Source: Ypsolopha sequella (taxonomy: Eukaryota > Arthropoda > Insecta > Lepidoptera > Ypsolophidae). Taken from it: a stretch of 64,000 nucleotides of DNA. Location of the stretch: positions 6,609,977-6,673,976 of the forward strand of contig OW203989.1 in assembly GCA_934047225.1 (NCBI GenBank). Reading direction: 5' to 3'. Shown here in pieces: positions 12,517 to 23,460 of this stretch (positions are counted from its first letter, which is position 1; each line of letters begins with the position of its first letter). The notes under the pieces were generated by a model. That model saw only the letters and a list, made by a program, of their open reading frames with translations, was not told where the DNA came from and did not search any database. Made by a program: the position numbers and the translations under genes.

Positions 12517-12768
12517 TAGAGTTGCCAGATAGGAAAACCAAAATATATGGGCAAAAAGTCGGGATTTTTGGGATTATGGTCGGGACAAATAAATATTACA
12601 ATCAAAAAGTTTTTTTTTTGTTAATAAAATTAAAGTAATTACAACAAAATACTTTTTTGCCCGCCGATCGTTGTTATTTGTTGGGACAATTTCTATTTTG
12701 TCAGGACTCTGGACATCATATGAAATGTCGGGACAATCCCGACTAATTCCGACCATCTGGCAACCTTA
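12517..12768. mobile_element. Non-autonomous hAT element, 252 bp
   Basis: The inverted ends are tagagttgccagat and taaggttgccagat. The flanks are ggagtgac (12509-12516) and ggagcgac (12769-12776), an 8-bp duplication with one difference. Several gtcggga motifs lie near both ends. There is no transposase coding capacity. Confidence 0.8.
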
Positions 12769-12956
12769 GGAGCGACCGCCATTCATAACATCCTGAAATT
12801 TTCATTTTTTATTTCCGGTCTCAGAAACTTGTTTGGTTATGTGTACATACATTATATTTTCTTTTTTTTTAGCACTTCAAATTGCTAAGTAGGTATTTTT
12901 CAGGTCAATTACAAAACGCGCCCAGCACCTTTGACGTCACAGTTCCCGCGTTAAAT

Positions 12957-13415
12957 CATAGACTAAGTATTACTACGTATAGACTAGCAGTTCCCATACA
13001 TCAGTTAGTAGCCACAAAAACGGTGTAAAATTCTAACGAAATCTAGATGGCGTTGCTAAATCTTCTAACGAACACGATACTAATAAAGACCGATTGGTGA
13101 CGCTAGTGGCACAGCGATGTCACGTAACATAAAAATAATTCCCACTTCGATAATAGATGGCGCTGAAATATGAACTGTTAGTGTTGCCAATTTAGCACCA
13201 TCTAGTTTTTCCAAGCAAGGCTATTACAGCCACATGTTTACTTAGTAATCATGACAGTTTACTTGCAGCCAATTAAACAAATTATGCTTATTTGCAACAC
13301 TTGGCGACACCTTATTTTATTCTGTGACCTAGTGCCGTAAGGGCGCGTTAAAAATTTGCTACGTCTTGGTGTATGGGAGTTATCGGAGTTATTACGTAGT
13401 AATACTTAGTTTATG
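12957..13415. repeat. Fold-back MITE of about 460 bp
   Basis: The left end (catagactaagtattactacg) mirrors the right end (cgtagtaatacttagtttatg), and the mirror continues into agttcccatac / gtatgggag. The superfamily is not assigned. Confidence 0.7.
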
Positions 13416-14066
13416 GTCAAATTCAGTAAAACTCGAAAAAAATTAGGAGTATGAGAAACCAAAAGGTAGTAATAAGTATTTTTAATTACATTTTTTTAAA
13501 CTTCTCAAATTAAGTTATTCGGAGGGCTATGAAAATAATTAAAAACTATATTTTTAATCAATTTTAGTACCTACTACTCAATTCAAAGGAAGTAAAACTG
13601 TGCCAATCGATCGATTTATAAAAAAATCAGTTACCGTAATAAACCGTATCTATTTATCAATTTATCACTCAACGTGGGCGGAGAAGCGGAAAAAATAAAT
13701 AAAGTTTACCGATTTAAAACTTTTATCAATGAAATAAGGCGAGCCACTAATGTTTTAATGTGGTCATTAACTTTTGCTCTGCATTCATTTTATTATCTGT
13801 TTTAGTGCTTTTAAGGATCGATGGCCATATTTTTAAATATGTCGGTCGATGCCATATACAGATGCTACTAAAAAACTCATCCTATTAGCATATTAATAAT
13901 TATTGGTTTAGTAGTCGATAAAAAAATTACTGTTATAAATTTATCTTGAGTTAAAAGCACTTGTACAGTAGTTTCACTTTATTTATGTTTTCTCCTAAAC
14001 AGTTTCGGATTTTAAACCATTTTCAAGGGAAGATGTTAATTAAAATACATTTCAATGACTCATATT

Positions 14067-15109
14067 TAGAGTTTTGACCCGGGAATTCTCGTCCCGGGAT
14101 TTCCCGGGAATTTGACTTTTCTCGATCTCGAGAAATTCAGCTCGAGAAAAGTCGAGACAGCGAGACATTATGATTTTACAATGAAGCTATAAAAAATACC
14201 TAGATATCGGCAATTTGATGATCCAGAAGTCGTCCAAGTTAGCGTAAGCCAGTCAGAACCCGACAACTTTGAAACTCAGTTAGAGAATGCTATCAAAGGT
14301 ATTTTGAGCAATGAAGAGTCAGCCACCGTAGCGCTCTCAAAATCAATCGTAAAAAAAGAGTTTTTACTATTTGAAAAATCTGGCAAAAGGTCCCCAAATT
14401 TGGAAACCTTATACAAAGCATTACTTTCAGTCAAGCCAACTTCAACTGAAAATGAACGAGTCTTTTCAATGGGTGGAAATGTGGTCACTAAAATACGGAG
14501 CCGGCTATCAGATAAGACCATTAATGCTTTAGTTTTTCTAAAGGCATATTTTATTAGAAGTAAGTAGTTGCTGAAAATAAAAAAAAAGGTTTTGTAATTA
14601 ATCACTTTAAAACCTAAATAGATCATAAAAAAAATATTGATCAGATTTGTATTAAATTTGTTGTATTTTGTTCAAAAATATATTTGATTATTTTTGTTTT
14701 TGTTGTTGGAGAGAGATAAGTTCCCACTTATCTAACTATTTATTTTAGTTCATAAAGAAGTTATGTGAATTGTTTTTAGAGATTTTTAATTGTTTGTTTG
14801 AGACAGAAGGTTTCATTATTATTTTATTTCTTATAATATTTAATTGGTTAAAAATAACTGTTTTTAATAATGTAAGTAAAGTTTTTTTAACATTAAAAAA
14901 TATCTGTTTTTATCGAAGTAATTTAAGAGACTTGGTTGGTTTTTGTTCCTTTTAGTAAAAAAAAATGTACATTACCGGCATTTTTATTTATTAAACTAAA
15001 GTAAAGTAGTAAATACAAATTTCTCGATTTCCCGGGACGACCCGAGAAATCGAGGTCGAGAATTCTCGAGACCCGAGAAATAAAAAACCTCGAGAAATCA
15101 TAATCCCTA
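14067..15109 (+). mobile_element. Internally deleted hAT element, 1043 bp
   Basis: A perfect 8-bp duplication, ctcatatt, flanks it at 14059-14066 and 15110-15117. The ends are tagagttttga and (reverse complement) tagggattatga. GC-rich palindromic motifs (cccggga, ctcgag) sit just inside both ends and stand out from the AT-rich surroundings. Only the 3' part of the transposase remains, so the copy cannot move by itself. Confidence 0.9.
14193..14567 (+). pseudogene. hAT transposase, C-terminal remnant
   Basis: The frame is open from 14193 to the stop at 14565-14567, about 124 codons. Its second half reads LETLYKALLSVKPTSTENER and continues with VFSMGGNVVTKIRSRLSD, then INALVFLKAYF. This is the conserved C-terminal dimerisation region of hAT transposases (the SxxSERxFS…RNRL pattern). 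The N-terminal BED zinc finger and most of the RNase H-like catalytic core are missing. The remnant lies inside the 1043-bp hAT element, in the orientation expected for the 3' end of its gene. The frame up to the stop is undamaged, which suggests an internal deletion rather than long decay. There is no start codon of its own, and a stop lies just upstream at 14190-14192. Confidence 0.85.
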
Positions 15110-15656
15110 CTCATATTGCATTTTGGGTGTTTTGATCAACAATAGTGATAGCATATTGTTTATTAAAATCGATGTAACCATTGAAGTTTGTTGTTCAATG
15201 TAACAAAAGTGCAGGCTGTGCCTTTTCGTGTGTTTTTTCCAACCCTACGTTGTGTTTGTGTTATGGATCTATCACTTTAGTACGAACTGACAGGACAGCG
15301 ACTACAACAGGACAGACCGTTCAGATGATCCTCAAGAGTTGATATAACGTACAATAAAACCTCAGAAATCGCCTGATGGCCTTTTATCAAGACAGATAGA
15401 ACAATAGACAAGGCAGAATGGCTTAGTTCCTTAGCCTTTTCCTAACAGGATAAATTATACAAAAAAAAAGCAAAAAGTTCGGAGTCGCCCGGCTACATTA
15501 AGTATTGTATATGTAGTATGCCTAGAGGTAAACGTTATAAAACTGAAAGAAAGTGTATGGACGCCAGTGATCTATTAGCAGTTCTTATTGCGGCGTTATA
15601 AAATCGTTTACAAATAGGAAGCTTGAACTGCAGGCGACTGTACATTTATATATGCT

Positions 15657-16203
15657 ACAGTTAAAACCCGTTTTAACTAGTAAAAACTAGTCCTAACTGA
15701 AATCATTTGTTACAACTAGTTTTGACTAGTTAAATCTAGAATTTACTTATAGAGTCATAATAAAGCCGATTCTGAAGGCTTTAACTTTGGTTTTAGTGCT
15801 GTCAAGACTTAGATTTTTCGAAAGTAATTTAGCTTCTGTTTTTCACACTTATGAACTATTTTGCAACGATGAAAATTTAGTTTTGACAGCACTAAAACTA
15901 AAGTTAAAGCCTTCAGAATCGGCTACAATGATAAGTTAAAACTAGTTTTAACTAGGAAATACGAGTTCTAACTAAATGAGTCTTTCACCAAAAAGTGAAA
16001 AATAGATGCGACGACGAGCGAAGCGAGGAGGAGCGTGTTATGTTTACATGTAAGTACATACTGGGAGCCGAGCGAAGCGGAGCAGAGCGAGGCGACTATT
16101 ATTCCTTTTAATAGAATTAATTGAATAGTCACAACTAGTTGTGACAAAGGCTCTTTCAGTTAAAACTAGTGTTTACTAGTTAAAACGGGTTTTACCTGTA
16201 ACA
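15657..16203. repeat. Fold-back element rich in AACTAGT motifs
   Basis: The ends (ttaaaacccgttttaactag and its inverse near 16195) are inverted copies, and actagt words recur throughout. A second palindrome lies inside (about 15765-15795 against 15890-15940, gattctgaaggctttaact). The 15985-16125 part recurs inverted at 35515-35635. Confidence 0.75.
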
Positions 16204-16729
16204 TTACAAGCCGGACTTGTCTAATTGCTTTCTAGAATTTCAGTTCCACGTGCAACTAACGTAACCTTAACTAAATGGTTAGAACTAAAAACAAATCTCC
16301 ACTTTTAAAGTTGTAATCGATTACACGGTTGCCCTACTACTTATAATCGGTGCAGTAATGCAATACTAAATCCACTGGAGAATGTCTATGTCATATTGCG
16401 TTGATATAGAGTTGATTCTAGTTTATCTGGTGTATCTAAAAGTTGTGGTAAGTGATTCTGAGTGATGGTAACGGATATTCCCTGCTGATTTAGATGGGAA
16501 TTTAAATATTGTAATGGAAAGTAAAAGTTATTAAGATTAAAGGGCTTAAAAGGTTTTTTCTGCCTTTCTCTTACTATTTGTATTTCATGTAAACAAAAAC
16601 AAATCAGAATGAAAGCTTACCAGTTGTCAGTTTATAGTAAAAAGTACTTACAGGTACTTACGTTTTGTTGTATAATTTAACTTATGTTGGTTGAAAACAA
16701 TTTAATAAATATTATTTTATAGCCTTTTT

Positions 16730-16950
16730 TTGTACCTTTAAATTAAGTTAAATATAAATAAAACTAAATTATAAATAATACTTAAAATAAACACTAACTG
16801 CAAAGAATGTAAAATTAAAAATAGCTTTTAATTATTTTAAACAGATTATAAATGACGACGACCACAAGTTGGTCGAAATATATCTGGAACATAATTAATA
16901 CTTTTTTATTTATGTTTAAAATCTGTTAAAATAATTGAAAAAAAAATGTA
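16730..16950. repeat. Dispersed AT-rich repeat with GACGACC hairpin
   Basis: The stretch aaataaacactaa…gacgacgacc…ggtcgaaatata resembles 27050-27240 and part of 45735-45770. A short stem forms between gacc and ggtc. It could be the 3' part of a non-LTR element; the family is not assigned. Confidence 0.45.
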
Positions 16951-17199
16951 AATTTGCACGAGTATGATCAGGAAAACTTATTTCAGATTACGCCTCTTAC
17001 AAATGCATCTTTTTTTTTTAAAGATGTAGAAGTAAGACAAGAAAAAACACCTGTTATCGTTGTGGTCTTGTCCGGATGGTAAAAGTCAATAAAATAAAAC
17101 ATAACATAACAAAACAATATTTACTGAGATTAATTTAATCTTCCGTTAAAAACGTAAAATAACTTCCAAACTTTCTAGTACTAAAACTAACACAAATAT

Positions 17200-17677
17200 A
17201 AGGTGACATTTATTTACATACATACATACATATACTCACGCCTGTCTCGGTGTGGGGTTAGCAGAGACTTAAGATTTCCATCTGCTATTTTCCAGTCACA
17301 TCTCTTTCGCCTTTTTCACATCCATCAATCCAGTCATACAAGCTCTTCCATTCCGGATACTTTTGACACTGCCCTTCTTCTAGTCAGCATACGTCCTTCT
17401 AGGGTGGCCTATGGTCGAGCTGTACCTTCCACTTGCGCACCATATATTTCTTTCGTCACTATACTTTCATTCATCCTCTCTACATGTCTAAACGATCGAA
17501 GCATTCCTTTTTCTATTCTAGTCACCACATCTTCAATTTCACGAAAGGGTCATCGAACCTTGATACTGAGCCCCTACAGAGTCTTCAGTATGAATTTGGC
17601 TATATCCAATCGAATCCATAAGCCAATATTGGTCCACTGCTGAACATTGGCTATATACTTAAATAAATGTCACCTTA
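17200..17677. repeat. GGTGAC-family MITE interrupted by LINE-like DNA
   Basis: It begins aggtgacatttatttaca and ends taaataaatgtcacctt. The right inner arm (17546-17612) matches other copies of the family. The centre (about 17230-17540) is unrelated to other copies and looks like a LINE fragment. Confidence 0.65.
17230..17545 (-). pseudogene. LINE ORF2 C-terminal remnant
   Basis: On the minus strand one frame reads RSFRHVERMNESIVTKEIYG then AQVEGTARP before a stop. This is the pattern seen after the reverse-transcriptase domain in many insect LINE ORF2 proteins (GHVERMxE…VxG…GRGRP). Sequence on either side is broken by stops and shifts, so only a fossil remains. The clade (R1, Jockey or RTE) cannot be decided from this piece. 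It is carried inside a MITE-like repeat. Confidence 0.65.
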
Positions 17678-17679
17678 AG

Positions 17680-17910
17680 TAAGGTGACTTTGATACATCC
17701 AAATTCATATTAAAGACTTTGTAAGTGACAAATAACAAGTTTCAATGACCCTTTCTGTGAAAAACACAAAATATATTTTGGCTTCCTATATACTAATCGA
17801 CTCAGGGTTGTTACACAAATAATGTTTGTCGTATATTGCAAGACGGTCATTGAACCTTATTCCTGACCACTTACTGAGTCTCCAGTATGAATTTGGCCAA
17901 ATCATGTGAA
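17680..17910. repeat. GGTGAC-family MITE copy
   Basis: It begins aaggtgactttgatac next to the previous copy. Its right side (17850-17905) contains ctgagtctccagtatgaatt, the family's inner arm. The far end is diverged. Confidence 0.6.
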
Positions 17911-18102
17911 GTCTCCTTACGTAAAGCAGAATATGCAACATTGGCAGCCAACAGAAAACTGCACTTTGACTTTATTATGAAAACTAGAAATATTGAATAT
18001 CTCCGCTTTCCCTGCCTATTTATAAAAGCAACTAGAAACTTTCTCCAGCTGTAATACGGTAAATACTCATAAATCAATTGATACATGAAATAAGTAAAAA
18101 TT

Positions 18103-18757
18103 GGTCAAGTGCGACTTCAACGCACGTATTGAGGGTTCCGTTTTTCGCTGAATAGTCTTTTACTTGTCCATCTTGTTCAGAAATTTATTTTTGTCGATGT
18201 AATTGGGGATGTGACGGTCGTAAAAATATATCTTGACCCCAGTAAATTTTAAAAGAGCCACTCTCTTAAATTTACTGGGCTTTTTATGAGCAATAGAAAA
18301 ACAAAAAAAATGTATTTTTTTGTTTTTGCACTCTCAAACTTTGACCCGGCGAATGAAAAAAAAAACATGTTTTTTGTTTTTTTTTGTACACTGCTTTGAT
18401 CTCTTTAAACAATTATTTTAGTTTTGACAAATTGGCTGCACATGTATCCCAAAAAAGTTGACAAGAGGCTGTGACTGGCAGACTGATCGACCGAGCGATA
18501 CAGTCGTGCACAGAACTTTTTGCTGGAAATATTTTTTTTTTCAAATTGGTATTTAAATTTTTTCATATTTTTTTATTGTTGTTCTTGACCAATTGATTGC
18601 TTTTCCAGCAAAAAGTTCTGTGCACGCAGTGTACAAAAAAAAACAAAAAACATGTTATTTTTTCATTCGCCGGGTCAAAGTGTGAGAGTGCAAAAACTCT
18701 CAGAGAGTTGTACCATAGCGTTCAATAATCTAATTTTTTAGCACGGTACCCTAAAAA
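18103..18757 (+). repeat. Dispersed gtgcgagtc-type repeat with nested palindromes
   Basis: The start ggtcaagtgcgacttcaacg, then gggttccgt, and the end cacggtaccctaaaaaa mark this family. Two nested fold-backs sit inside. The outer arms are 18325-18395 / 18630-18697 (tgacccggcgaatg and its inverse). The inner arms are 18505-18530 / 18600-18627 (gtgcacagaactttttgctg and its inverse). Confidence 0.7.
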
Positions 18758-19839
18758 ATGCAATGAATAAACATATCAGTATATCGGAAGTTTTATGAAT
18801 GTAGGACTGCACTTAAAAGGAAATGCTAGTTTTTTCTTCTTTCTTACTGCATATCAGTTATGGGTAGGGTCGGCATGTGTTGCTTTGACCATACGCGGAC
18901 AGTTCCTATATTTTTATTTTATTCAAGTGTATTTTTTTAAATTAAATTTAAGCAAACCCAACCTTTATTATTTCCCTGTGTATTTCCACATATTATTATT
19001 TATTACATAAAACTATTACTTATAATAGACATAGATTATGTAATTATATTACTTTAAAACCGACCTGTAATAAGTGTATCTGGTATACCTACATTACATA
19101 AATAAATATATTTCATTTCATTTCAAATTTCAGTTCAGACAAGCAGTTTGTTTAGGCTTTATAAATGGAGCAGTTTATGCATCTTACATACGTTGACTGA
19201 TCGGTGCAGCCAAAATTATACTAGAGACATGGCATGTCATCAGTAAAATCATCATCACAAAATTAAACTTTTGTTTTTCGTACTAGTTGACCCAGAGTTG
19301 AACTTCAACAAGTATGGAGACAAAAGTCATAATTTTACGATTTTTTCACAGCGGGTTTGATTGATTCTCGGCTCTTAGCTTAATAATAATAAAAAATTAA
19401 CATTTCTGTTTGCTCACCATTCGCGTAAAATGACTAAACGGATATGGATGTGATTTTCACTTTTGTGAGTATGATAGAATAAGTAACTTTCGGACAAATG
19501 AAAAAAACAACTTTTATAAAGTTCTATTTTGCCCAATAGATGGCACTAGTTTTAAAAATGTGTTAATTAGTTCATAGGGTGAACAACTAGATATGGTAAT
19601 GTACACTGAGTTGCGTATTAGGAGGTTAGCCTAGCTAGACGAAGTCACAAGCAAAAACTAGTAGTACAATAAAAACAATCGGACGACAGTTTATGTTAAC
19701 GTTAGTTTATGTTATCTATGGTATGACGTTAGTTTAAACAGATGTACAGTATACAAAACTACAAGGAATAACATGCCTAATACAATGGTACATAAATATG
19801 TCCAGAATTTCCTTGTTTTACATAGAAGCGTGGTTTCCC
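18758..19839. other. AT-rich stretch without recognised feature
   Basis: No coding region or clear repeat was recognised. Open stretches such as 18795-19010 lack any domain. Confidence 0.4.
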
Positions 19840-19912
19840 CAGTGTGTCACACCGTTACTCAACGAGGATCGAACCCGGGGCGACCGGTTCGCGAGCCACT
19901 TTAAAAGATATG
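19840..19912 (-). repeat. tRNA-like B-box sequence, probable SINE fragment
   Basis: On the minus strand gggttcgatcctcgttgag contains a pol III B-box-like GGTTCGATCC, preceded by gtggctcgcgaaccgg. A complete cloverleaf cannot be drawn, so it is read as a SINE head remnant. Confidence 0.35.
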
Positions 19913-20154
19913 CGGTTTATTTTTAAAATATACGCAGCAAGCGTCTTTACTGGTTACGTTACATTTTTATGACATAATAGTGGTTATTAATATGAAATTA
20001 ATATCGTTTATGACTGAGGTACTTAAAAAAAACAGAAAATTGCAATAAATTTGCATTTTTTTCTGTATTTTGAGATTTAGAACTTTTTTGTGTTAAAGTT
20101 ACCAAAAGGTTACTTTAATTTTGACGCGCGCCCAAATACACAACTTTTGTTTTT

Positions 20155-20250
20155 TTTTTCTGTATCGAAAAGATAAAGACAGGATGCTGGAAATAAGGCT
20201 AGTCCTGTCAAATAAGTTAAGTTGTGTTACAACGAATCAAAACCATTGTC
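20155..20250 (+). repeat. Half copy of GACAGGACGCTTA-family MITE
   Basis: The stretch gacaggatgctggaaataag through gtcctgtcaaataagttaag to gttacaacgaatc matches the right half of 8471-8620. Confidence 0.65.
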
Positions 20251-21164
20251 GACCTCTCGACTTTAAAAAATATGAGAAACATTTTGCTATAGTCTTTGTT
20301 CGATCGAAAAATAATAACCGAAACGAGTAGTACATCACTATCAACAATGAAGTATTACATTTTTTATTGACACTTATACTCATAAATAATTACGATACTT
20401 GGTAGACATTTAAACGTCATATGTGCCATCACTCGATGCCGCTACTACTAAAAGTATTTATGTAGTATTTAACCCTTTATTGTAAATGAAAACTGTCTGG
20501 CTCTCGATTAGATGCAGACAGGACAACAGGCACCCACTCTGTTGTCCAACAAGCAGAAAATTAACTTGGCACCAGGAATAAAGGATGCCGCAAACGAGGG
20601 CTTTTTAAGCTTTTTTATTGTTACACGAGCAAAGTGGTACTTTTGTAAAATTACAGTTTGACATCCATTTTCAGAAAAAATACAAGAAGCGAAACATTAA
20701 GTAAACCATGCGCTATATACTGTAAAAGAAAAAACCGTGTTGACAAATTTTTATTTTATTTTATTTTATTTATTTTATTTTTTAGGCATGCACATGCACA
20801 ACAGATAAGAAATTTCCTAAGTCTAAATAATAAATAAGAGTTTCGAGCTAGATTGCCATCCAAAGGCGCGCACGCACAGCATGCAAGACTGTATTTGTAA
20901 AAAAAAAATATGAATAATGTTAAAACATAAAATTATAGAAAATTTATAATACACAGACATACATATTATAATTAGAAAACACTTTTTTATGATTTGTAAA
21001 ATTACATAATTTATTGTAAATACATAAATAAATAAAATATGCAATGCAAGTGGTTTTACGAGTTTTATAAAAGTTTGATAAATTGATGTGATTGTGATTC
21101 TGGTGTTAAGAGCTGTGTCTTTTAATTCTGAAAATTTTGAATTGAAAAAATGTTGAAATTATAA
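20251..21164. other. AT-rich stretch without recognised gene
   Basis: Only a ttatttta-type low-complexity run near 20745-20785 stands out. Confidence 0.4.
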
Positions 21165-21520
21165 TTTACAGAAACCAATGGAAACTTTGAAAATGCAGTA
21201 TACATAAAACATAGATAATATAAGCTTTTGTTGAATAACTATTAAGTAAATATTTTTTTGCAATGTACAGTGGAGACCGCATCAAGTAAGACACATTGGA
21301 CTTTGTACCTATCTTATATTCTTCTCTGTAGGGGCTAATATCGTACTGCAAGTGTATAGCTTGATGTGGTCTCCACTGTACATCCTTAATATAATTGTTT
21401 TTTGTCGTGTTTTCTTACCTTGATAAATCTTCTTTTTTTCTTTAAATTTTGAATGTAAGTTTTCTGTTTGGATTAATTAGAAAAAGGCGGGTATTTCACA
21501 ATCCGGCTGCGAAAGTGCTC
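21165..21520. repeat. MITE family A copy, interrupted
   Basis: Sequence from aatttacagaaaccaatgg to the end cggctgcgaaagtgctc, followed by TTAA (21521), matches the right half of 9776-10120. It is split by a complete 111-bp MITE at 21268-21378. The left arm is largely missing. Confidence 0.75.
21268..21378. repeat. Complete 111-bp MITE with TA duplication
   Basis: It begins cagtggagaccgcatcaag and ends with the inverse cttgatgtggtctccactg, flanked by TA on each side. TA duplication points to the Tc1/mariner superfamily (inference). It is nested in a MITE family A copy. Confidence 0.9.
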
Positions 21521-21524
21521 TTAA

Positions 21525-22899
21525 CGATTAACGGTGTTACCTTTATGACGTGTGACATTTCTTAACAAGCTGGATAAGTTTACTATGTAAGGCGATGTAG
21601 AGAATATAAAAGATCTAGGTGGCATATTTGAGAGAACGTAAAAGCTTCCACCTACGCCTTGTGTTACCTGCCCATATAAAATATATTTTCTTATGCAAAT
21701 ATAGTTATTTTAATATTTAAAAGCGGACAAAAGCATCTGTTGGCGTGAGAAACGAGTGTATTGTCAATAAATCTGTCTTCGCGGGCGTGTGGGACGGCGC
21801 CAGCGTAACTTCAGGCATCGCAAAGCTTTTCCACAGAATAAGCAATTTTCACACTTATGGCAATGTTAGCAAGAATCTTGTCAAGGAGCAGGGCAACGCC
21901 ATTAACAGAATATTCAGTATTCAGTGAGCCATATGAGCAAACACGTGTTTAAAGTAAACGGCCTGTCAACTTGACCTCTTGGGCTCGGTTAATGAACTAA
22001 TCCTGAACTTGAATGACTCTTCATGGTGTCGGTTACAGCAGAGCTACTTTTCCGCGGAAGAGCATAAAAACGGCAGAAAAGCAAATAAGTGTCTGGGCAA
22101 AATTAGGAAAATCTTTGATTACATCAATGCCAACTGCCAATGGAACAGTCAACACTCGTACTATCTTTTCACTGATGATTTTTACGTCCTAAAGCAATAA
22201 GAGGAAATATTTTAGGGCTCCGTTAAACACTGGAAACATGGTAGCGAAGCCGGTGCCTTTCTATCCACGACATAGCTCAATAACTGGGCCGATTCGGCTT
22301 AAATTCGATATGAAGGTACAATAAACTTAGATACCTACCAGAACGGACCACATACAAGCATTTTTGAGTAAAGTACTAAACAAGCCTTGGTCCTCAATGA
22401 CTGCATTGCTGTCTACGCTGTGATGGCCTCGAGTTCAGCTTAGCTACCCTCTTGGCCTTCAAGCTTGGTCATCATTGCAGCCCTTGCTGTCCGCACCATA
22501 AAGGGTTCGACCTTCGGTCTCAGCTTGTCTATCAAGGGATGCATTGCTGACCGCGTTGTGTAGGTCTGGAGCTGCGCTCGCTACGCTGCATTTTCGGCCA
22601 ATATCAGCGCTGCTAGCGACGTAGTCATTACAGACCACAGCAGTAATGTATTATTTTCTGTCTGATCCAAATTTTACGAGCTGAGAAGATAATAAATTGT
22701 AATGCGTTTTTACCAGTAGCGGTACTATTTTAGTATTTTCCCAAATACCGAGAGAGTTGCGGTAAACTCATAATTTGAGCCACGTTACTGTATTACGCAT
22801 TTAAATGAATCATAGAGAATTCTCACAAAATATGACCGTTACGTTTGTGTTTCTACACAAGCAATTGGTCTGCTAAATAATAGGGTATTTTATTAATAA
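21525..22899. other. Unassigned stretch, partly GC-richer
   Basis: Two adjacent open stretches (21745-21927 and 21979-22200, plus) have no recognisable domain. Around 22380-22630 the DNA is GC-richer, with recurring tgcattgctg and cttggtcatcattgc words, perhaps a diverged repeat. Confidence 0.35.
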
Positions 22900-23460
22900 C
22901 GAAATGGATAACAACAGCTAAGACTCACTATGATTTATGCGAGAAAAACTCGACGTTTCAGTCAACTTAAGGCGATATGTAAAAGTTTTAGCGTCCCTGT
23001 TACCCCATATGCGAAAAAACCCTCAGTGCGAGAGGGACGGATTCATGGAAAAGTCGCAAAAAGTCGGTTTTTTATTAATATAAAATGTACTAAAGTTGCT
23101 ATCAAAATTTTGTTTAACCAGGTCTTAGATACTGTTAACACCCATCTAATAAAATATAATTGCAGTCTACATGTCTTTCCAAATTGTCAAACCAGGAGAA
23201 TTGGTGTCGAAAAAGACCTCATTTCAATAAATATTTGTATCGAGCCGAATTTATCCAATCGCGTTTCTATTTTAACAGATCCCTAGAAAAAGATATCAAA
23301 AATAATATACTATTTTATGAAAATAATATATTATTTACTGAAGTAGATATGCAAGTTCGAAAAGAGACAATTTTTTTTCCGTAACGCCTTAAGAGTGACC
23401 TTCATTCATCAGGCTTCAATTTCGTTATGATGGACACGCACCCTAATTTTAGTGATATTT
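22900..23460. repeat. Fold-back repeat split by a TTAA element
   Basis: The left part (cgaaatggataac…ctaagactcact) and right part (tttcgttatgatggacacgc) match the two sides of the repeat at 40304-40440, where they are joined. The TTAA-flanked element 22971-23388 lies between them. Confidence 0.7.
22971..23388 (+). mobile_element. 418-bp TTAA-flanked element (family B)
   Basis: It begins ggcgatatgtaaaag and ends ccgtaacgcc, flanked by TTAA (22967-22970 and 23389-23392). The short imperfect inverted ends share GGCG and an A-run. The sequence is collinear with 33941-34583 apart from an insertion in that copy. The open stretch inside (22930-23286) has no known domain. Confidence 0.8.

Noticed and set aside
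16850..16895. Hammerhead-ribozyme-like motif (tgacgacgacc…ggtcgaaa), also at 27208-27235
   Set aside because: The invariant CUGANGA and GAAA boxes do not fit together: position 3 is not C, and the stem would use up the G of GAAA. No cleavage-site stem is evident.
22930..23286. 118-codon plus-strand protein
   Set aside because: It lies across the edge of a TTAA-flanked repeat; the corresponding frame is not kept in the copy at 33941-34583.
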